64,000 nucleotides of DNA from Platycnemis pennipes (taxonomy: Eukaryota > Arthropoda > Insecta > Odonata > Platycnemididae). The position numbers and the translations under genes are program-made. The notes under the pieces are model-generated. The model did not search any database and was not told where the DNA came from. It worked only from the letters and a program-made list of their open reading frames with translations. The stretch spans positions 29,907,859 to 29,971,858 of the forward strand of contig OW121858.1 in the NCBI GenBank assembly GCA_933228895.1, written 5' to 3'. This document shows positions 20,638 to 32,045 of this stretch, piece after piece. Position 1 is the stretch's first letter; each line of letters starts with the position of its first letter.

Positions 20638-21049
20638 ATACCGTTGCCAATGTCAACAACATACTGTAGCGCCACTTTCATGTAACTAAGGCTTTTCTGC
20701 TTTTTTTCGAGCAAACATTTATTAATATCAATTAAACAAGTGAGATGGTAAGGCGAGCACTCTTTTTCACAAATTCTACATAAAATTGCGCATCTTATGT
20801 TAGTTTTTCGTCAAAGCGACATTTCTCTTTACAATATTAATCTGCAAATTTTACTGCAATAGCCATGCTCTGCCGTATAACCACGTGATATAAAATGGCC
20901 GATTTTCAACGTCGTTTTTCTTCAAATATATAATTGATGGAAATGCCTCATTATTTCATTGCCAATCGATAGAAGGGCCAAAAGTAAATTATGTGTCCTT
21001 AAATTTTCACAACAAAATGACATCTACTTATTAATTCGTTGGAGCCACC
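20638..21049 (+). mobile_element. Family I (TTAA) element, copy 3, left-truncated
   Basis: Starts inside the family at CCGTTGCCAATGTCAACAAC and ends at GTTGGAGCCACC followed by TTAA (21050-21053). It matches the right parts of the copies at 14361 and 53855, including CAATCGATAGAAGGGCC and ACATCTACTT. Confidence 0.85.
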
Positions 21050-21169
21050 TTAAGTTTATTATAATTCACAAAAATTAATTCGTGAAAACCGTGTGTAATC
21101 CTACCTAACTAAATATCCACGAACTAAGCAATGGCAACAATGGCAAACATTCTTTTTCTTGTCATTAGT

Positions 21170-21565
21170 AACCTTATAAATTCTCACTAAAACACAATAA
21201 CTTTTTATCAATTGATTCCCTTACTACAAAAAAAAGTCCGAAAAGACTGGAAAATAGGTTTCACGAAATTTGAGACTGAAATTTTATTTCCCAAGGGGCA
21301 TTGCATCCACTTGTAACTTCAATAACTCCACAAAGACGGCCCCTTATCGCCAACTCCTGCGACATTTGGTTTTCATTTGTTTTTTCCGTGTTTGCGTGAA
21401 AAGTGAGAGATGGGAGATAACGTATATCTCCCACGTACACGGTCTCACGTTACGCGCAGATTGCTTTTCTTTTGTTTCCGTTCTCAAACGCCATGTCTAT
21501 TCCCGTTCTACATTAAACGACTGACGTCACCCGTTAAGTTTATTTGGTGTCCCTGCCTTTAAGCT
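21170..21565. repeat. Family Q dispersed repeat, copy 1
   Basis: Shared with 35505-35880: ATTGCATCCACTTG, CAGTTTTCATTTG-like and GGTCTCACGTTACGCGC, then AAACGACTGACGTCACCCGT and a final GGTGTCCC.GCCTTTA. The same order and spacing hold in both copies. Ends were not defined and no coding frame is shared. Confidence 0.8.
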
Positions 21566-21745
21566 AACCCAACAAACATTATGTTTTTGTGTGCTTGCTT
21601 TGCTATTTGTATACGTTTTTAAATTGTATTGTCTAAACTAGAATACAGTGACTAATACTTTTTATTCACGATATGCAATGCATGTTCGGTGTGAATTCAC
21701 CCCCTGCCCTACACCTTTATTTTAGCTTGGAGGGTATATTTGTGG
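21550..21745 (+). mobile_element. CR1/jockey-like LINE 3' end, 5'-truncated
   Basis: AAGCTAACCCAACAAACAT to TTCACCCCCTGCCCTACACC and GGAGGGTATA matches the LINE 3' region in plus orientation. Confidence 0.8.
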
Positions 21746-21944
21746 GGGTAGAATATTGGTTATTACAATGTTCCTGTATTCGCATTGCGCTTTAAAAATA
21801 ACACTGGGAGACATTGCTTTATTACTTACGAGAAAAAAGATGGTGACAAAAGTATTATTTTTTATTATTTATGCTATTACTGTCTATAGATGAAATAATA
21901 TGAAGCTTAAAATAGCTTTTAAAATTAATAATGATGAAGCAGCA
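21746..21944. other. Unassigned AT-rich stretch
   Basis: No feature recognised. Confidence 0.35.
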
Positions 21945-22215
21945 TTTATATATGTTGTTGATGCGGTCACTAGAATACGGTAATGCTAACCATTGATTGG
22001 AGATTGGCAAGCATAAAATAAACATGCTCTAAATTGGATTATAGACTGTTGAATTGAAATTTCGGGTTGTTGATTCGGTCGCTAGGATACGGTAATACTA
22101 ACCATTGATTGAAGATTGGCAAGCATAAAATAAACATGCTCTAAATTGGATTATAGACTGTTGAATTGAAATTTCGGGTTGTTGATTCGGTCGTTAGGAT
22201 ACGAAAAATCTAACC
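21945..22215. repeat. 112-bp tandem repeat, about 2.4 units
   Basis: GTTGTTGATTCGGTCG-type unit starts lie at 21954, 22066 and 22178. The first two units are nearly identical over TTGGCAAGCATAAAATAAAC and GGATTATAGACTGTTGAATT, indicating recent duplication. Confidence 0.92.
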
Positions 22216-22835
22216 TGTGATTGGCGTTTGGCCAGCAGATAATTAAAACTCGCACTTAAGTGCAATATTGCGTTAAAGGTTATCGATTTGGAATTGCGCT
22301 AGATATTTGTGAATGCCAAGCAGGATAGGATGCAATATACCAGTGATAATACATTTAATTGGACCGCGTGTAACAATAATTATTAGAGAAACACCTATTT
22401 TTAGCCTTTTTTGTGCATTGTACGTTGAAATAACGAATCATTTTATCTCTGTGATGGTTAGCTGATATCTTCCTTGGTTTTTCGGCTTTGTCTGTCCCGC
22501 CGATGTACAATATGGAGATGGAAATATATATTATATACATAAATGGAGTGTGAGATTCGATTTCTTGTGAATTGAGCTTTAGTTATAGTCCAATCTCCTA
22601 ATAAATGGACATGTTTTGGATCCATATAAAATGTCCGCTATTAAGAGGTGTCCGTTGTATCGAGTCGACGAATTTCGGACAGTTTTTTCTGCGCAGTAAT
22701 TACGACAACTTAAAATATAAAGGCATTTAATTTGTTCCGTTCAACTTTTATTTTTGATAAAACTATGAAAATAAATCCTTATGAGTAGAGATAAGTTGTG
22801 ACCAAAATTTTCGATTCTAGATTCTAGAAGGCTCT
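22216..22835. other. Unassigned stretch
   Basis: No gene recognised. The short open frame at 22355-22540 has no motif. Confidence 0.4.
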
Positions 22836-23485
22836 GTTGCCGTATAATGGGAGAAAATAGAGGGGAACAATGATATTTCCTTGTAGGACTCCAGATGCTA
22901 CGTTAACTTATCACATATTCCCTCCGTTTCGTCCTCTTCCACCAAAGCGTGCCTAGGGATAAACCGTTTAACGTCCCATCCGACGGACGGAATACTGAAC
23001 TCCAGGTGCTTTCCAAAAAGCACTCGACCAAGGGTCAGTGAACTAATGAAAAACATCTTTGCCTATCCACATCTGCGGTGATCAAACCCGGACCCATGAT
23101 CTGGAAGGCACCTACCCTACCCACTACACCAAAGTCATCGGAATTGAGAGTTTATGCTGCCGTAAAAAAGGGAAGAAAATATAGGGGAAAGAATATATTT
23201 CCTTGTGGAACTCCAGAGGCTTATATCTTTGCCTATCTCTCTCAAACCCGGGCCTATGAGCTAGAAGGCCCGTACCCTACCCACTACACCAAATTCATCG
23301 TAATCGAGAGTTTATGTTGTCGTAAAAAAGGGAAGAAAGTAGGGGAACGAAGATATTACCTTGTGGGACTCCAGATTCTACGATAACCGTGCCCGAATTA
23401 TTTTATCACGTGTTACCTCCGTTTTGTATTCGTTCAACTAAATATGTCAAGGGATCAATTGTTTAACTTCCCCATCCGACGGAGA
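22836..23485. repeat. Tandem repeat of about 160 bp, two clear units plus a diverged one
   Basis: CCCTACCCACTACACCAA at 23115 recurs at 23275. Both are followed by GAGAGTTTATG.TG.CGTAAA and AAGGGAAGAAA, then a CCTTGTGG.ACTCCAGA segment. An older, diverged version starts near 22850 (CCTTGTAGGACTCCAGATGC). It shares a CATCCGACGGA block with the end of the array at 23473. Confidence 0.82.
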
Positions 23486-23849
23486 AAGTACTTAACTCGG
23501 AGTGCTCTTCACAAAGCATCCAATACGGTTTACTAAATAACATATTTTATACTGAAGGTATTTGAATTAGGGACGTTAAAATTGAACTTCTGTACTCTAA
23601 TTTTTCTACACTAACCCTTCCCACTCATTAACAATTGACCCAGGGAAAGAATTTCAACTTTGTACGTTCCTCAGATTATTTTTGCCTACGGTTAGGGTTA
23701 GTTAGTTACGGTTAGGGAAACCATTGAATTCCGTAATCGAAAATGTTCGCGAAAAATAGACAGTGGAAAGTACTCCGGTGTAATATCATTCCTGTAAGGC
23801 AGTTCCATCAAATAAAGCCTACAACTTTATACCAAAAATACTCATGTAC
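23486..23849. other. Unassigned stretch
   Basis: Nothing recognised apart from a short TACGGTTAGGGTTAGTTAG / TACGGTTAGGGAAAC repetition near 23690. Confidence 0.4.
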
Positions 23850-23990
23850 ACAATATGTTGCAAGACAAAGGTGTATGGCAGGTGGTGAAATCACACGAAA
23901 CATGCATAGTAAGGATTTCTAACTATATTCTAATCTAAACTTCTCAGTTTAGAAATTTAAACAATTCTTCAATTCCTTAAATGATTCTTT
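23850..23990 (-). mobile_element. CR1/jockey-like LINE 3' end, diverged
   Basis: GTTGCAAGACAAAGGTGTAT and GGCAGGTGGTGAAATCACAC, then ACATGCATAG and ATTCTAATCTAAACTTC, fit the reverse complement of the LINE 3' region. Confidence 0.7.
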
Positions 23991-24438
23991 TAACAATGAA
24001 CTTCCTAAGATGAAAAATCTTTTGAGGCTATTTTAGCGGTACCAAATAATATGATCGGCTCATAAACGGTATGACTTAATAAGTTATGTGGAGCACCTTA
24101 AAGGAAAATTCTACAACTGATAAAAGAAATATATTCCTTGGTATTTTCAGCTTTTCAGAAGTTCTTGCATGGTACAAGTGCCAATGAACTCGAATATTAT
24201 GTTCATAGATTTCAGTTGCTCCGTGTGATTACTCAGGTAGACCACTCCCATCTCCTTGGAGGGCCGTGTGAGCCCATCTATCCATCCCTACCCCTGGGCA
24301 CCCTAGTTCCCCATCGGCACCCTTAAGGGGAACCCTTCTCCGGGACCTTCTCCCCTCCGGCCATCAGTCATAATTAGAAAGGGCCGCCTCATCCTTCCCC
24401 CACGAACGCATTCGAAGAGAAGACTAAGTCAATTCACT
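23991..24438. other. Unassigned; becomes GC-rich after 24240
   Basis: No gene recognised. Positions 24240-24430 are C-rich and lead into the GC-rich 98-bp array. Confidence 0.4.
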
Positions 24439-24439
24439 T

Positions 24440-24885
24440 AGCTACGGAGCATCTGCCTAATGCCTTCCACGCTACACACGTATCTCCCCCTCCCAACCGT
24501 CCTCTTCCTTTTCCGCGCCTCCTTGCGCCCCTTCGCCATCTTGTCCACACGTGCCCGCAACTCCCGCGCCACCTCACCAATGCCAGCTTGCCTAATGCTC
24601 ATACTCCTCCTTTTCCACACCTTGCGCCATTTCGCCATCTTGTCCACACGTGTCCTATCCCCCGCGCCATTTCCCCAAAGCCAGCTCGCCTAATACTCCT
24701 CCTTTTCCACACCTCCTTGCGCCCCTTCGCCATCTTGTCCACGCGTGCCCTTATCTCCCGCGCCATCTCCCCAAAGCCAGCTTGCATAATGCTCCTACTC
24801 TCCTTTTCCACACCTTGCGCCTTTTCGCCATCTTGTCCACACGTGCTCAAAACTCCCGCTACGTCATCCCGAAGTCAGCCTGCCT
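24440..24885 (-). repeat. GC-rich 98-bp tandem repeat with an open minus-strand frame
   Basis: CGCCATCTTGTCCACACGTG recurs at 24534, 24633, 24728 and 24826 (spacings 99, 95 and 98). The minus strand reads a repeated basic peptide containing GFGEMAREIRARVDKMAKG and a K/R-rich WKRR segment. A 99-bp unit equals 33 codons; the 95- and 98-bp units shift the frame. It may be a minisatellite, or the remains of a repetitive coding exon. A fifth unit lies at 25605-25700, beyond an inserted MITE. Confidence 0.8.
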
Positions 24886-25413
24886 AAAGGTGCGTTTACT
24901 GCTTAAGCAGCTGACTTCTATGACAGTCAACTGACGACAACTATTAAGCCCCACTCGCATGTGTAAATAGCAACTGCGATGCGAGTTCAGGTCGATACTG
25001 GACACATTTCGAACACTATCGATCCACGTTCGAGCTATTAGCAAAGTTGAAGCCCGTCTACTTTCTAAGCGGATATGTATGCAACACAATCGGAGAAATC
25101 GCCAACGGAAAACAATACACGACGGAATTTGGATATAATAACAAGGATATCCCTCCCCGAAGGAAAGATTCTACTCTTTAAGGAATGGGAACAAAAGATA
25201 ATCGTCAATGGACTTTATTGATCGAAGAATTTCATGAAAATTTAAGCAACAATAACTATTGAAATAAAACGCTTTTTATTTGTTGTGGCAACGCTTAATA
25301 GCTTTGAGCTGCATAGCAGTTGGTGGAGACTCATCAGCAGTAGCTATATAGATATATCGCGCATCTCGCGACTGTCATAGCAGTCAACTGCTACGTGTAA
25401 ACGCTGCTTTACT
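24886..25413. mobile_element. MITE of about 525 bp inserted in the 98-bp array
   Basis: The ends are inverted: TAAAGGTGCGTTTACTGC at the left and ACGTGTAAACGCTGCTTTA at the right. A longer imperfect pairing of CAGCTGACTTCTATGACAGT with GACTGTCATAGCAGTCAACT supports it. The element sits between units of the GC-rich 98-bp array and has AT-rich interior sequence without a transposase. A clear target duplication was not seen. Confidence 0.72.
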
Positions 25414-25604
25414 CGTGGAAGTCGGCTTTCACGGCAGTTACGATAGCACTAATATAAAAATGTAGCAGAATTAATTCTACGACGGTATCGATAAGATCGT
25501 ACACATCTCGAAAACATCGATTAATGGTAGAAGCCAACGACGTAATGGCCCTTTTACTAAGGCATTGGTGATAACGTTATTAAAAAAAGCAGAAATAATT
25601 TTCT
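25414..25604. other. Unassigned stretch
   Basis: Nothing recognised. Confidence 0.3.
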
Positions 25605-25700
25605 TCCTCCTTCTCCTCCTCCTTTTCCACACCTCCATGCGCCACTTCGCCATCTTGTCCACACGTGCTCAAAACTCCTGCGCCAACTCCCTCGAAGAGC
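25605..25700 (-). repeat. Isolated unit of the 98-bp GC-rich repeat
   Basis: CTCCTCCTTTTCCACACCTC and CGCCATCTTGTCCACACGTG match the array at 24440-24885. Confidence 0.88.
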
Positions 25701-26069
25701 CAGTCTGTCTCGCCGCTTCACCTACGGAAGGCCTCATTCAATTGTCCCCGCACCTCGCGTCGCCGCAGCCTACACCCACACCCCCCCTTTAGCAGACCGC
25801 ATCTCCAACTACTACCGCTCGCGTTCTTACTCGTCAACTTATTAACCTTTCTCGGGAGAGTCTGAAGGCAGAGAATTATCCGCCGACCGACGTCTTCGGG
25901 AGGGCCGAAGCACAAATTGGATTAAGACGAACTTCGGACCCCGTTCGGCTTCTGGATCGTGTGGGATACCTGCGAGGTCTCGGCGTCTCATAATCAGTTA
26001 ATTCGCGAGACATGTCGGACGCGAGTTGTCGGAAACGATATGAGCGTGACGCCGTGTCGGACTTGCCGG
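25701..26069. other. Unassigned, GC-rich in its first half
   Basis: C-rich segment around 25740-25900, then CG-containing sequence to about 26069. No protein was recognised in any frame. Confidence 0.4.
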
Positions 26070-26540
26070 GAGATGTAATATTCCGGTAATAGCATTATAA
26101 TTTCACCACATTTTCTACTTCCGATGACACTTATGTCGTATTTTCCGGGAAATATAATTGGGTAGTAGCATTATAATTTGATCACATTTCCATGTTCCAT
26201 TGTCGTAATTATAACTTGTATATATATTATAACACAAATATAGTTGGCGTTAGAGTGTCGAACATAGGTAGACATATATACATGGTGTTAGATTGTCGAG
26301 TATAGATACGCAATATAGATGGCGTTAGATTGTTGAATGTAGATAAACAGATAAACGTAATGTTGTTGACCCCGTTTGTCGTATTTTTTGGGAAATATAA
26401 TTATCCCAAAAATAATTATAAATATAATTATAAGGTAGCAGCATTATCATTTGATCACATTTCCATGTTCTATTGTCGACCACTTTTGTCGTATTTTCCG
26501 ATAAATATAATCGGCTAGTAGCATGTGGCCACATTACCTT
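26070..26540. repeat. Degenerate repeat of about 95-110 bp units
   Basis: TCGTATTTTCCGGGAAATAT, GTAGCATTATAATTTGATC and ACATTTCCATGTTC recur around 26080-26215 and 26375-26540. The 37-bp minisatellite intervenes at 26225-26350. Confidence 0.75.
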
Positions 26541-27240
26541 GTTCAGAGATGACGTCTTATGTGTTGATTTCAATTGATGCGACATCAATACAGATAGCAT
26601 TAGAGTATCGAATACAGATAGCGTTAGAGTATAGAATATAGCTACACAAATGTAGATGGCGTTAGATTGTCGAACATAGATACACAAATACAGATGGCGT
26701 TAGAGTGTAGAATATAGCTACACAAATGTAGATGCGATAGATATCCGAATATAGATATACAAATATAGATGGTGTTACATTGTCGAACATAGATACATGA
26801 ATACAGATGGCATTAGAGTATAGAATATAGCTACATAAATGTAGATGCGATAGATAATCGAATATCCATACATAAATATACATGGCGTCATATTGTCCAA
26901 CATAGATACAGAATTATAGATGGCGTTAGATTGTCGAATATAGGTACATAAATACAGATGGCGTTAGAGTATATAATATAGTTACACAAATATAGATGCG
27001 ATAGATAATCAAATATACATACAGAAATATACATGGGGTCAGATTTTTGAACATAAACACACAAACATTGATGGTGTTAGATTGTTGAAAGTAGACAAAC
27101 AAATATAGATAGTGTTGAATTGTCGAATAAAGATAAACAAATATAGATGGCGTTAGATTGTCGAACATAGTGACAAATATATAGATGGTGTTAGATAGTC
27201 GAATATAGATACACAAATATAGATGGCGTTGTAGTATGTA
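26225..27240. repeat. Minisatellite of about 37 bp, more than twenty units
   Basis: The consensus is close to ATAGATGGCGTTAGATTGTC followed by GAACATAGATACACAAAT. Units vary (GCGTTAGAGTATAGAATATA variants alternate with GATAGATAATCGAATAT variants), so some stretches behave as a longer period of two or three units. The long minus-strand open frames rich in Tyr, Ile and Thr come from the low stop-codon density of the repeat and are not genes. Confidence 0.9.
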
Positions 27241-27244
27241 ATGA

Positions 27245-27352
27245 GTAAAATGCACCATTTTTTATAACCCTTCGAATTGTAAGTTAAATTATTTAAAGTG
27301 TTCTTGGCGAAACTGTTTTCTAAAGAATTAAGTTCTTTTACCAAATATTACG
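27245..27352 (+). mobile_element. Family C fragment (left end), copy 5
   Basis: TGCACCATTTTTTATAACCC, TGTTCTTGGCGAAACTG and TCTAAAGAATTAAG align in order with the left end of family C (TGCACTATTT, TTGGCGAAAATTTTGC, GAAGAATTAAG). Diverged, and truncated at about 27352. Confidence 0.7.
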
Positions 27353-27513
27353 TTAATTATATTATATTATGCTGTAGCGTGAGGAAATGAAACGGTTGAT
27401 CCCACGTTAAAGATGAAGACATTGACATGTGGATGCAACGTCTTACCCCTTCTACTTCCCTTCAAATATCTCTCGATGTTAATGTGAGGACGATTCTTAG
27501 GAGATGGGCCAAT

Positions 27514-28553
27514 GGGGTCGTTTACTATATTTTTTCATTACCGTATCTGATAGAGTTTGCAAATTTAAAAGACCCGTATTTTTCCGTTTTTTGACCCGTC
27601 AATTATTTCCAGAGTTATAAGCGGCGAAAAACTGATTTTTTTAAAATCCTTTTAGGAAAAGTGGGCGTGGTGCAACCTCTGACGTATATCGACTTCGTCC
27701 AATCACAACTGAGCCTGCGAAGCTACTTCGCCTCATCGCAATTGCGGGGACACAGCTGACTCTGCCAATGGGAGCGGTTGTTAAGGAGGTTGATCCGAAA
27801 AGTGAAAGTCATGTCATTTTTTTTATATTTTCAGCACTTATACAACTAAAGTACTTCTGTATAATAAAGTAAAGATAATTATACCAACCCATACTCCTTT
27901 TCGCACAAATTGCATTTGAAATTACATACGATTAACGGCGAGAATGGCCATCACATTGGAATATAACGTTTAAAAATACCATAGTGACATGTCATTTTTG
28001 CAAAAAAACTGATATTTTATGCGTAATTTAACAAGAAATAAAATGACACGAAAAAAAGGCATCAACCCACCGTATTTTTTGCTAAATCCACCATTTTCTG
28101 CGCTTATAGCAGACGAACTGCGTTTGTTGTCTTCAAGTGGCGCTGCGGTCGCACTAGCCAAAATGTATGGCGTATGAATAATATCATTACTAATGAGATA
28201 TTAAAGAATATTTCAGAAAAATATTATAAAATAACGTTTGATAGTAATATTCTGGTGTTATACATTAGTAAATTTATTGAGTAGGGAGCATCTGTGCGAG
28301 CAGACCTTCCGAGAACCCCCTCCACTCCCTTCCCTTCCCCTAAAAAGCAGTCAAGGACGGGAGGAAAATGACGTCAATGTTATCAAAGCAGCTTTTTCGG
28401 CGGGCGTCACCTTTTGCTTATTTTAATTTTTGATTTATTGAAGTGTATGGGTGTGGTTAGAAGATAAATTTTTTCACTAAAATTCTTTTTACGTTTCCAT
28501 TTTAACGACTTCGTGTACAGAATAGCTATTTCGGTTCCGAGTTTAACGCCCCC
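27514..28553 (+). mobile_element. Family E element, copy 1, split by family D
   Basis: Terminal inverted repeats are GGGGTCGTTTAC at the left and TTTAACGCCCCC at the right, with AAT/ATT flanks. Internal landmarks shared with copies 2 and 3 are AAGTGGGCGTGGTGCAACC, ACGACTTCGTCCAATC-like sequence, CAGCTGACTCTGCCAATGG, GTGCGAGCAGACCTTC and CGTCACCTTTTGCTTATTT. A family D element interrupts it at 27786-28285. No transposase is encoded. Confidence 0.87.
27786..28285 (+). mobile_element. Family D element, copy 3, nested in family E
   Basis: Starts GAGGTTGATCCGAAAAG and ends near GTAAATTTATTGAGTA, matching 32630-33125. The uninterrupted E sequence in copies 2 and 3 shows the empty site around AAGACAGGATCTGTGCGAGC. 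This proves that the D core alone, about 500 bp, can be present without the long arms seen at 32046-33870. Confidence 0.85.
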
Positions 28554-29516
28554 ATTGCATGTGTGATGAACGGTAGTGTTCTTGGGAGAATCAGACGAGG
28601 GAGAGAGATATGAGTGATGCTCTTAAGGGTAAAGACCCTTTGGAGGGTTTTGGGAGGAGAGAATTATGGGTAATGTCCGCGGCCCCGGAATCCAAAGGCG
28701 GGTATCCCCTCTCGTTCGGGCCTTTCCCACCAGATGGAGTCGATAATTGAGTCTACTTCATTAATTGGAAATCTCCTTCCTCTTGTGCTAAGATGTTGGG
28801 GAGGATAAAATATTAAGAAAATCAAAAAGGGTTTCGGTTCATCTTCGAGACGCCCCTTTTTTCCTCAACCCACTCCCTTCCCCTAACCCTTGAGCCATCT
28901 TCGATATTTCTCCGGTTGAAAAAAAAATTGGGAAAAAGGGTTTTTTCGCCAAAAAGGGTTTCTGGTCGGCAAAGGGTTTGGGAAGAAGAAAGATTTTTCT
29001 TCGAAGATGGAGAGAAGAATTTTTAAACCGAAAAAAAATTACTAGATGAGTCCGAAACGGAATATTAATGGCTGTAATTACAGAATTAAGTAGGTTTTTG
29101 TTATTTTTCCTCCGCTAAAAAGAGGTGTATTTCGTCATAATACTAGATTGGAATCGATTACCTTAATCTCTCATCCGTAAAATAAAAAAAATTATCTCCT
29201 TCCGTACAAGAAAAAACGAGTGTCTTATATGTTCAAATGAAACAGTGACTTCTCGACCAGTAATGGTGTTGGGAATGCTCGCATCTCTGTGAATCTTTGG
29301 GATATATCTTTGTACATCTGGCATTTTAACCATTTACAAATTATTCTTTTTTATTTACTCAATACTTGACATGTTTACTTCTTATTAATCATTTCAATGC
29401 ATATTCTAGTCATCATTTGACACCAAGAATTATTTTATTTTTAAAGATCCCTTTCCAATGCAATTCCAAGACATTTGCCAACCTCTAATCGGCCCCTCTA
29501 AGGAAAACCAGATTTC
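28554..29516. other. Unassigned stretch
   Basis: No gene recognised. Positions 28600-28900 are relatively GC-rich. 28900-29030 is rich in AAAAGGGTTT-like motifs (GGGAAAAAGGGTTTTTTCGC). 29030-29516 is AT-rich. Confidence 0.4.
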
Positions 29517-29640
29517 AAATTCGTTGGATTAAAAAAGGGTCAATTTTTAACAAGTCGTTTTAACAATTTTTGTTAAAAATTGTTGATATATTCTTAAAGA
29601 GTCTGTGGAGAAATCTCCATCAATCCCAGTAGGTACTTGA
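29517..29640. repeat. Dispersed repeat, copy 1 of 2
   Basis: AAATTCGTTGGATTAAAAAA, TTTTAACAATTTTTG, TTGTTGATAT and TGTGGAGAAATCTCCATCAA match the copy at 31385-31510 in the same orientation. Confidence 0.8.
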
Positions 29641-30105
29641 ACAGTGGATCATTGTTTCGAGAAACATTTAAAAACATATTTTTCCCGCAGAAAATGTTGT
29701 TGTATTTTATGTTGGCTAGCGTGTTGATTAATCGGTGCTCATTCAGTGCACATTGTAGTAAATTTTTAAGAGCGTCGAAAGACAATTAGGAACAAAAATG
29801 TTTTATTAAGGTATAAAATAAAAATTCTGTTACGTTTAAATTACAAAAATCATTGCGTTAAATTGGCAGAAGGTAACATATTAAAATATTTTTTAGACAT
29901 TAAATAAAATTGTGCATAAAATTACAAAAACATTCCACAGCCACTTGTGTTTTAAATATTTGTATTGCTTTCAGTTCCTCTGAGTCACAACGGAATGTGC
30001 TTTTTTTTTTTGACTCTTTGAAATACCAAAATTCTGTGTCCATATAGTGTGATATACCAGTGATCCAATCAGTATCCTAATCATTTTGGATGTCACATTT
30101 CCTGC
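29641..30105. other. Unassigned AT-rich stretch
   Basis: Nothing recognised. A run of about 12 T lies near 30002. Confidence 0.35.
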
Positions 30106-30108
30106 AAT

Positions 30109-30882
30109 GGGGTATATGCATGAAATTTGCTTCTAAAGAGATTAATGATGTACTTGATGCGAAAATTTCTCATCAATTTAAATATACAACCCAAATTTTC
30201 TACGACCACCACAAAGATTATTATAAATGATATTAAATTGTTCCCGGAAATCGACGAAAAACACGTGACCTGAAACGCCTTCTGACGTCACTGCACGGCA
30301 TAGGTTCCATATTGCTACGGAGATAGACATTTATATTTAAATGAAAACGAAGCGAATTTATTGTTTTGAGGTTTTTAGCCGTTTCTCGAACGAAACGATG
30401 ACTGAAAAAATACTTGAAAAAGCACATTCCGACAATTTCATTTGGTCTTCTCCCTTATGGCGGCGTTCTTCTTAAAATAAAAACCAGCAATTGCGTAGAC
30501 GTAGTAGAAATTCTTGGGCACTAAACAGGCATTATATAATTAATGGACGATTTGCTCGTAACAATCCATACTACTTATATAAAAACTCGAAATACAATCG
30601 TTTATTGCAATAAATAAATGGGATAAATACATACTTTATCGCCAAGTATTCATTAAACAACTTACCTCCACGCATAGCAACAGATAAACAACGCCCTTAG
30701 TGATACCGTGCCGTGACGTCATTCGATGACGTCGTGTTTTAATAAGCTGCCGAAAAAGAACAATTTTCGAAGAGTAATATCTTTTTCAACGCAACTTAAT
30801 TCTTCAGCAAAATTTTCGCCAAGCTCATTTTAGCTAATAAACTTCGCACTCAAAGAGTTCTAAAAAATAGTGCTTCTTCCCC
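30109..30882 (-). mobile_element. Family C element, copy 3 (both ends intact)
   Basis: GGGGTATATGCATGAAATTT at the left and GTGCTTCTTCCCC at the right are the inverted termini. Flanks are GCAAT and ATTGC, so an AT pair adjoins each end, as in copy 2. The interior is the reverse complement of copies 1 and 2, including CTTCTGACGTCACTGCACGG, ATGGCGGCGTTCTTCTT and GACGTCATTCGATGACGTCG. Confidence 0.9.
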
Positions 30883-31384
30883 ATTGCTTCTTTAGTTTTT
30901 CTCTCATCTTCACCATGCGTATCCTTTGGTAACTGGTTGAACATTTTAGTTATGGTCAATATTTATTTCTATTTCTGATATATTATATTTATGTCACTTT
31001 CATTAAAATACTTTGTGAACTTCATAATATTAAGCAGTTCTTTTCCCCCATCAACAGTGCCTTTTTGTTTCAATTTATTAAATTTATTTGTGAATCAAGC
31101 GACAAAACAACAGGAATGGTATGTGTTTTATGCCGCTTGATTCGATTTAATAACGAAAGCGGTGGAAGCGATATATCTAACGTTTGTGACGTTATGAGAA
31201 AAATTCTTACCCCGCCATCTATGAAAACCTTCCAGTACTACATCCGGCAAATTATAACAGTTTTCCCTACGCGGTGATTTCACCATATTATACTTAATCT
31301 ATGGTATTCATTATTTTAAGAGCATATTTTTATCAACATGATGTATATTTTTGCAAAAATGCCATTTTCACTTCTCAAAAGAGT
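30883..31384. other. Unassigned stretch
   Basis: No recognised gene. The open frame at 31065-31277 (about 70 codons) shows no familiar domain. Confidence 0.4.
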
Positions 31385-31510
31385 TAAAAATTCGTTGGTG
31401 TTAAGTAAGGGTCGATTTTTAAAGAGAATTTTTAACAATTTTTAAAAACTGTTGATATTTTCTAAGCATTTTGTGGAGAAATCTTCATCAATCCCGATAA
31501 TTCATCCAGA
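31385..31510. repeat. Dispersed repeat, copy 2 of 2
   Basis: Matches 29517-29640: AAATTCGTTGGTGTTAAGTA, TTTTTAACAATTTTT and TGTGGAGAAATCTTCATCAA. Confidence 0.8.
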
Positions 31511-32045
31511 AAATAATTATTCTTCGATCCGGAAAGAATTCTCGGAGACTTTTATATAAATTAGAAGTATGACCGGAAATTAGTGAGGAGAGGGTCGAGG
31601 AGAATTCGTTGAGGAGAGTACTTCCGGCTCCTTGAAATATAAATGCCCTCCGGGAAAGTAATTAATCCCAAAGGACTGGGAACATCTCAATCTTTTCCAA
31701 GACCAAGCCCAAACCCCTCCCGAAATCCCTCTTCTTAATTAACGCAATTTTAATTCCGCTGCTCATTTTTTTTCTCGGCCCTCGAAAAAAAATAACGCCT
31801 TCAATTCGCCTCTCCGTCAATAGATGTCTCTCCCTCCTTCTCTATCTTTTTTGTTCTTTTTCCTTCGCTTCCGTTATCTTATTCCGTCCAAGTTTCATTT
31901 TCTTTTAATCCACTTCCTTCCCGCCTTCAACCCTTTCTTTATCTTAGCTCGCAGGGAGATTTCGTTGAAACCCCTAGCGATACTTCAATAATAGGAATCC
32001 GAATTCCACAAAAAAATACTCTAATGCTGGCGCAGAAATTACGTT
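31511..32045. other. Unassigned, pyrimidine-rich on the plus strand
   Basis: Positions 31680-31940 are unusually rich in C and T. No gene or repeat match was found. Confidence 0.35.

Noticed and set aside
26225..27240. Possible CRISPR-like array (37-bp repeats)
   Set aside because: Units are contiguous and diverged with no unique spacers, and the context is eukaryotic.
26325..27344. Series of minus-strand open frames rich in Tyr, Ile and Thr
   Set aside because: They are the translation of the 37-bp minisatellite, whose unit simply lacks frequent stops.
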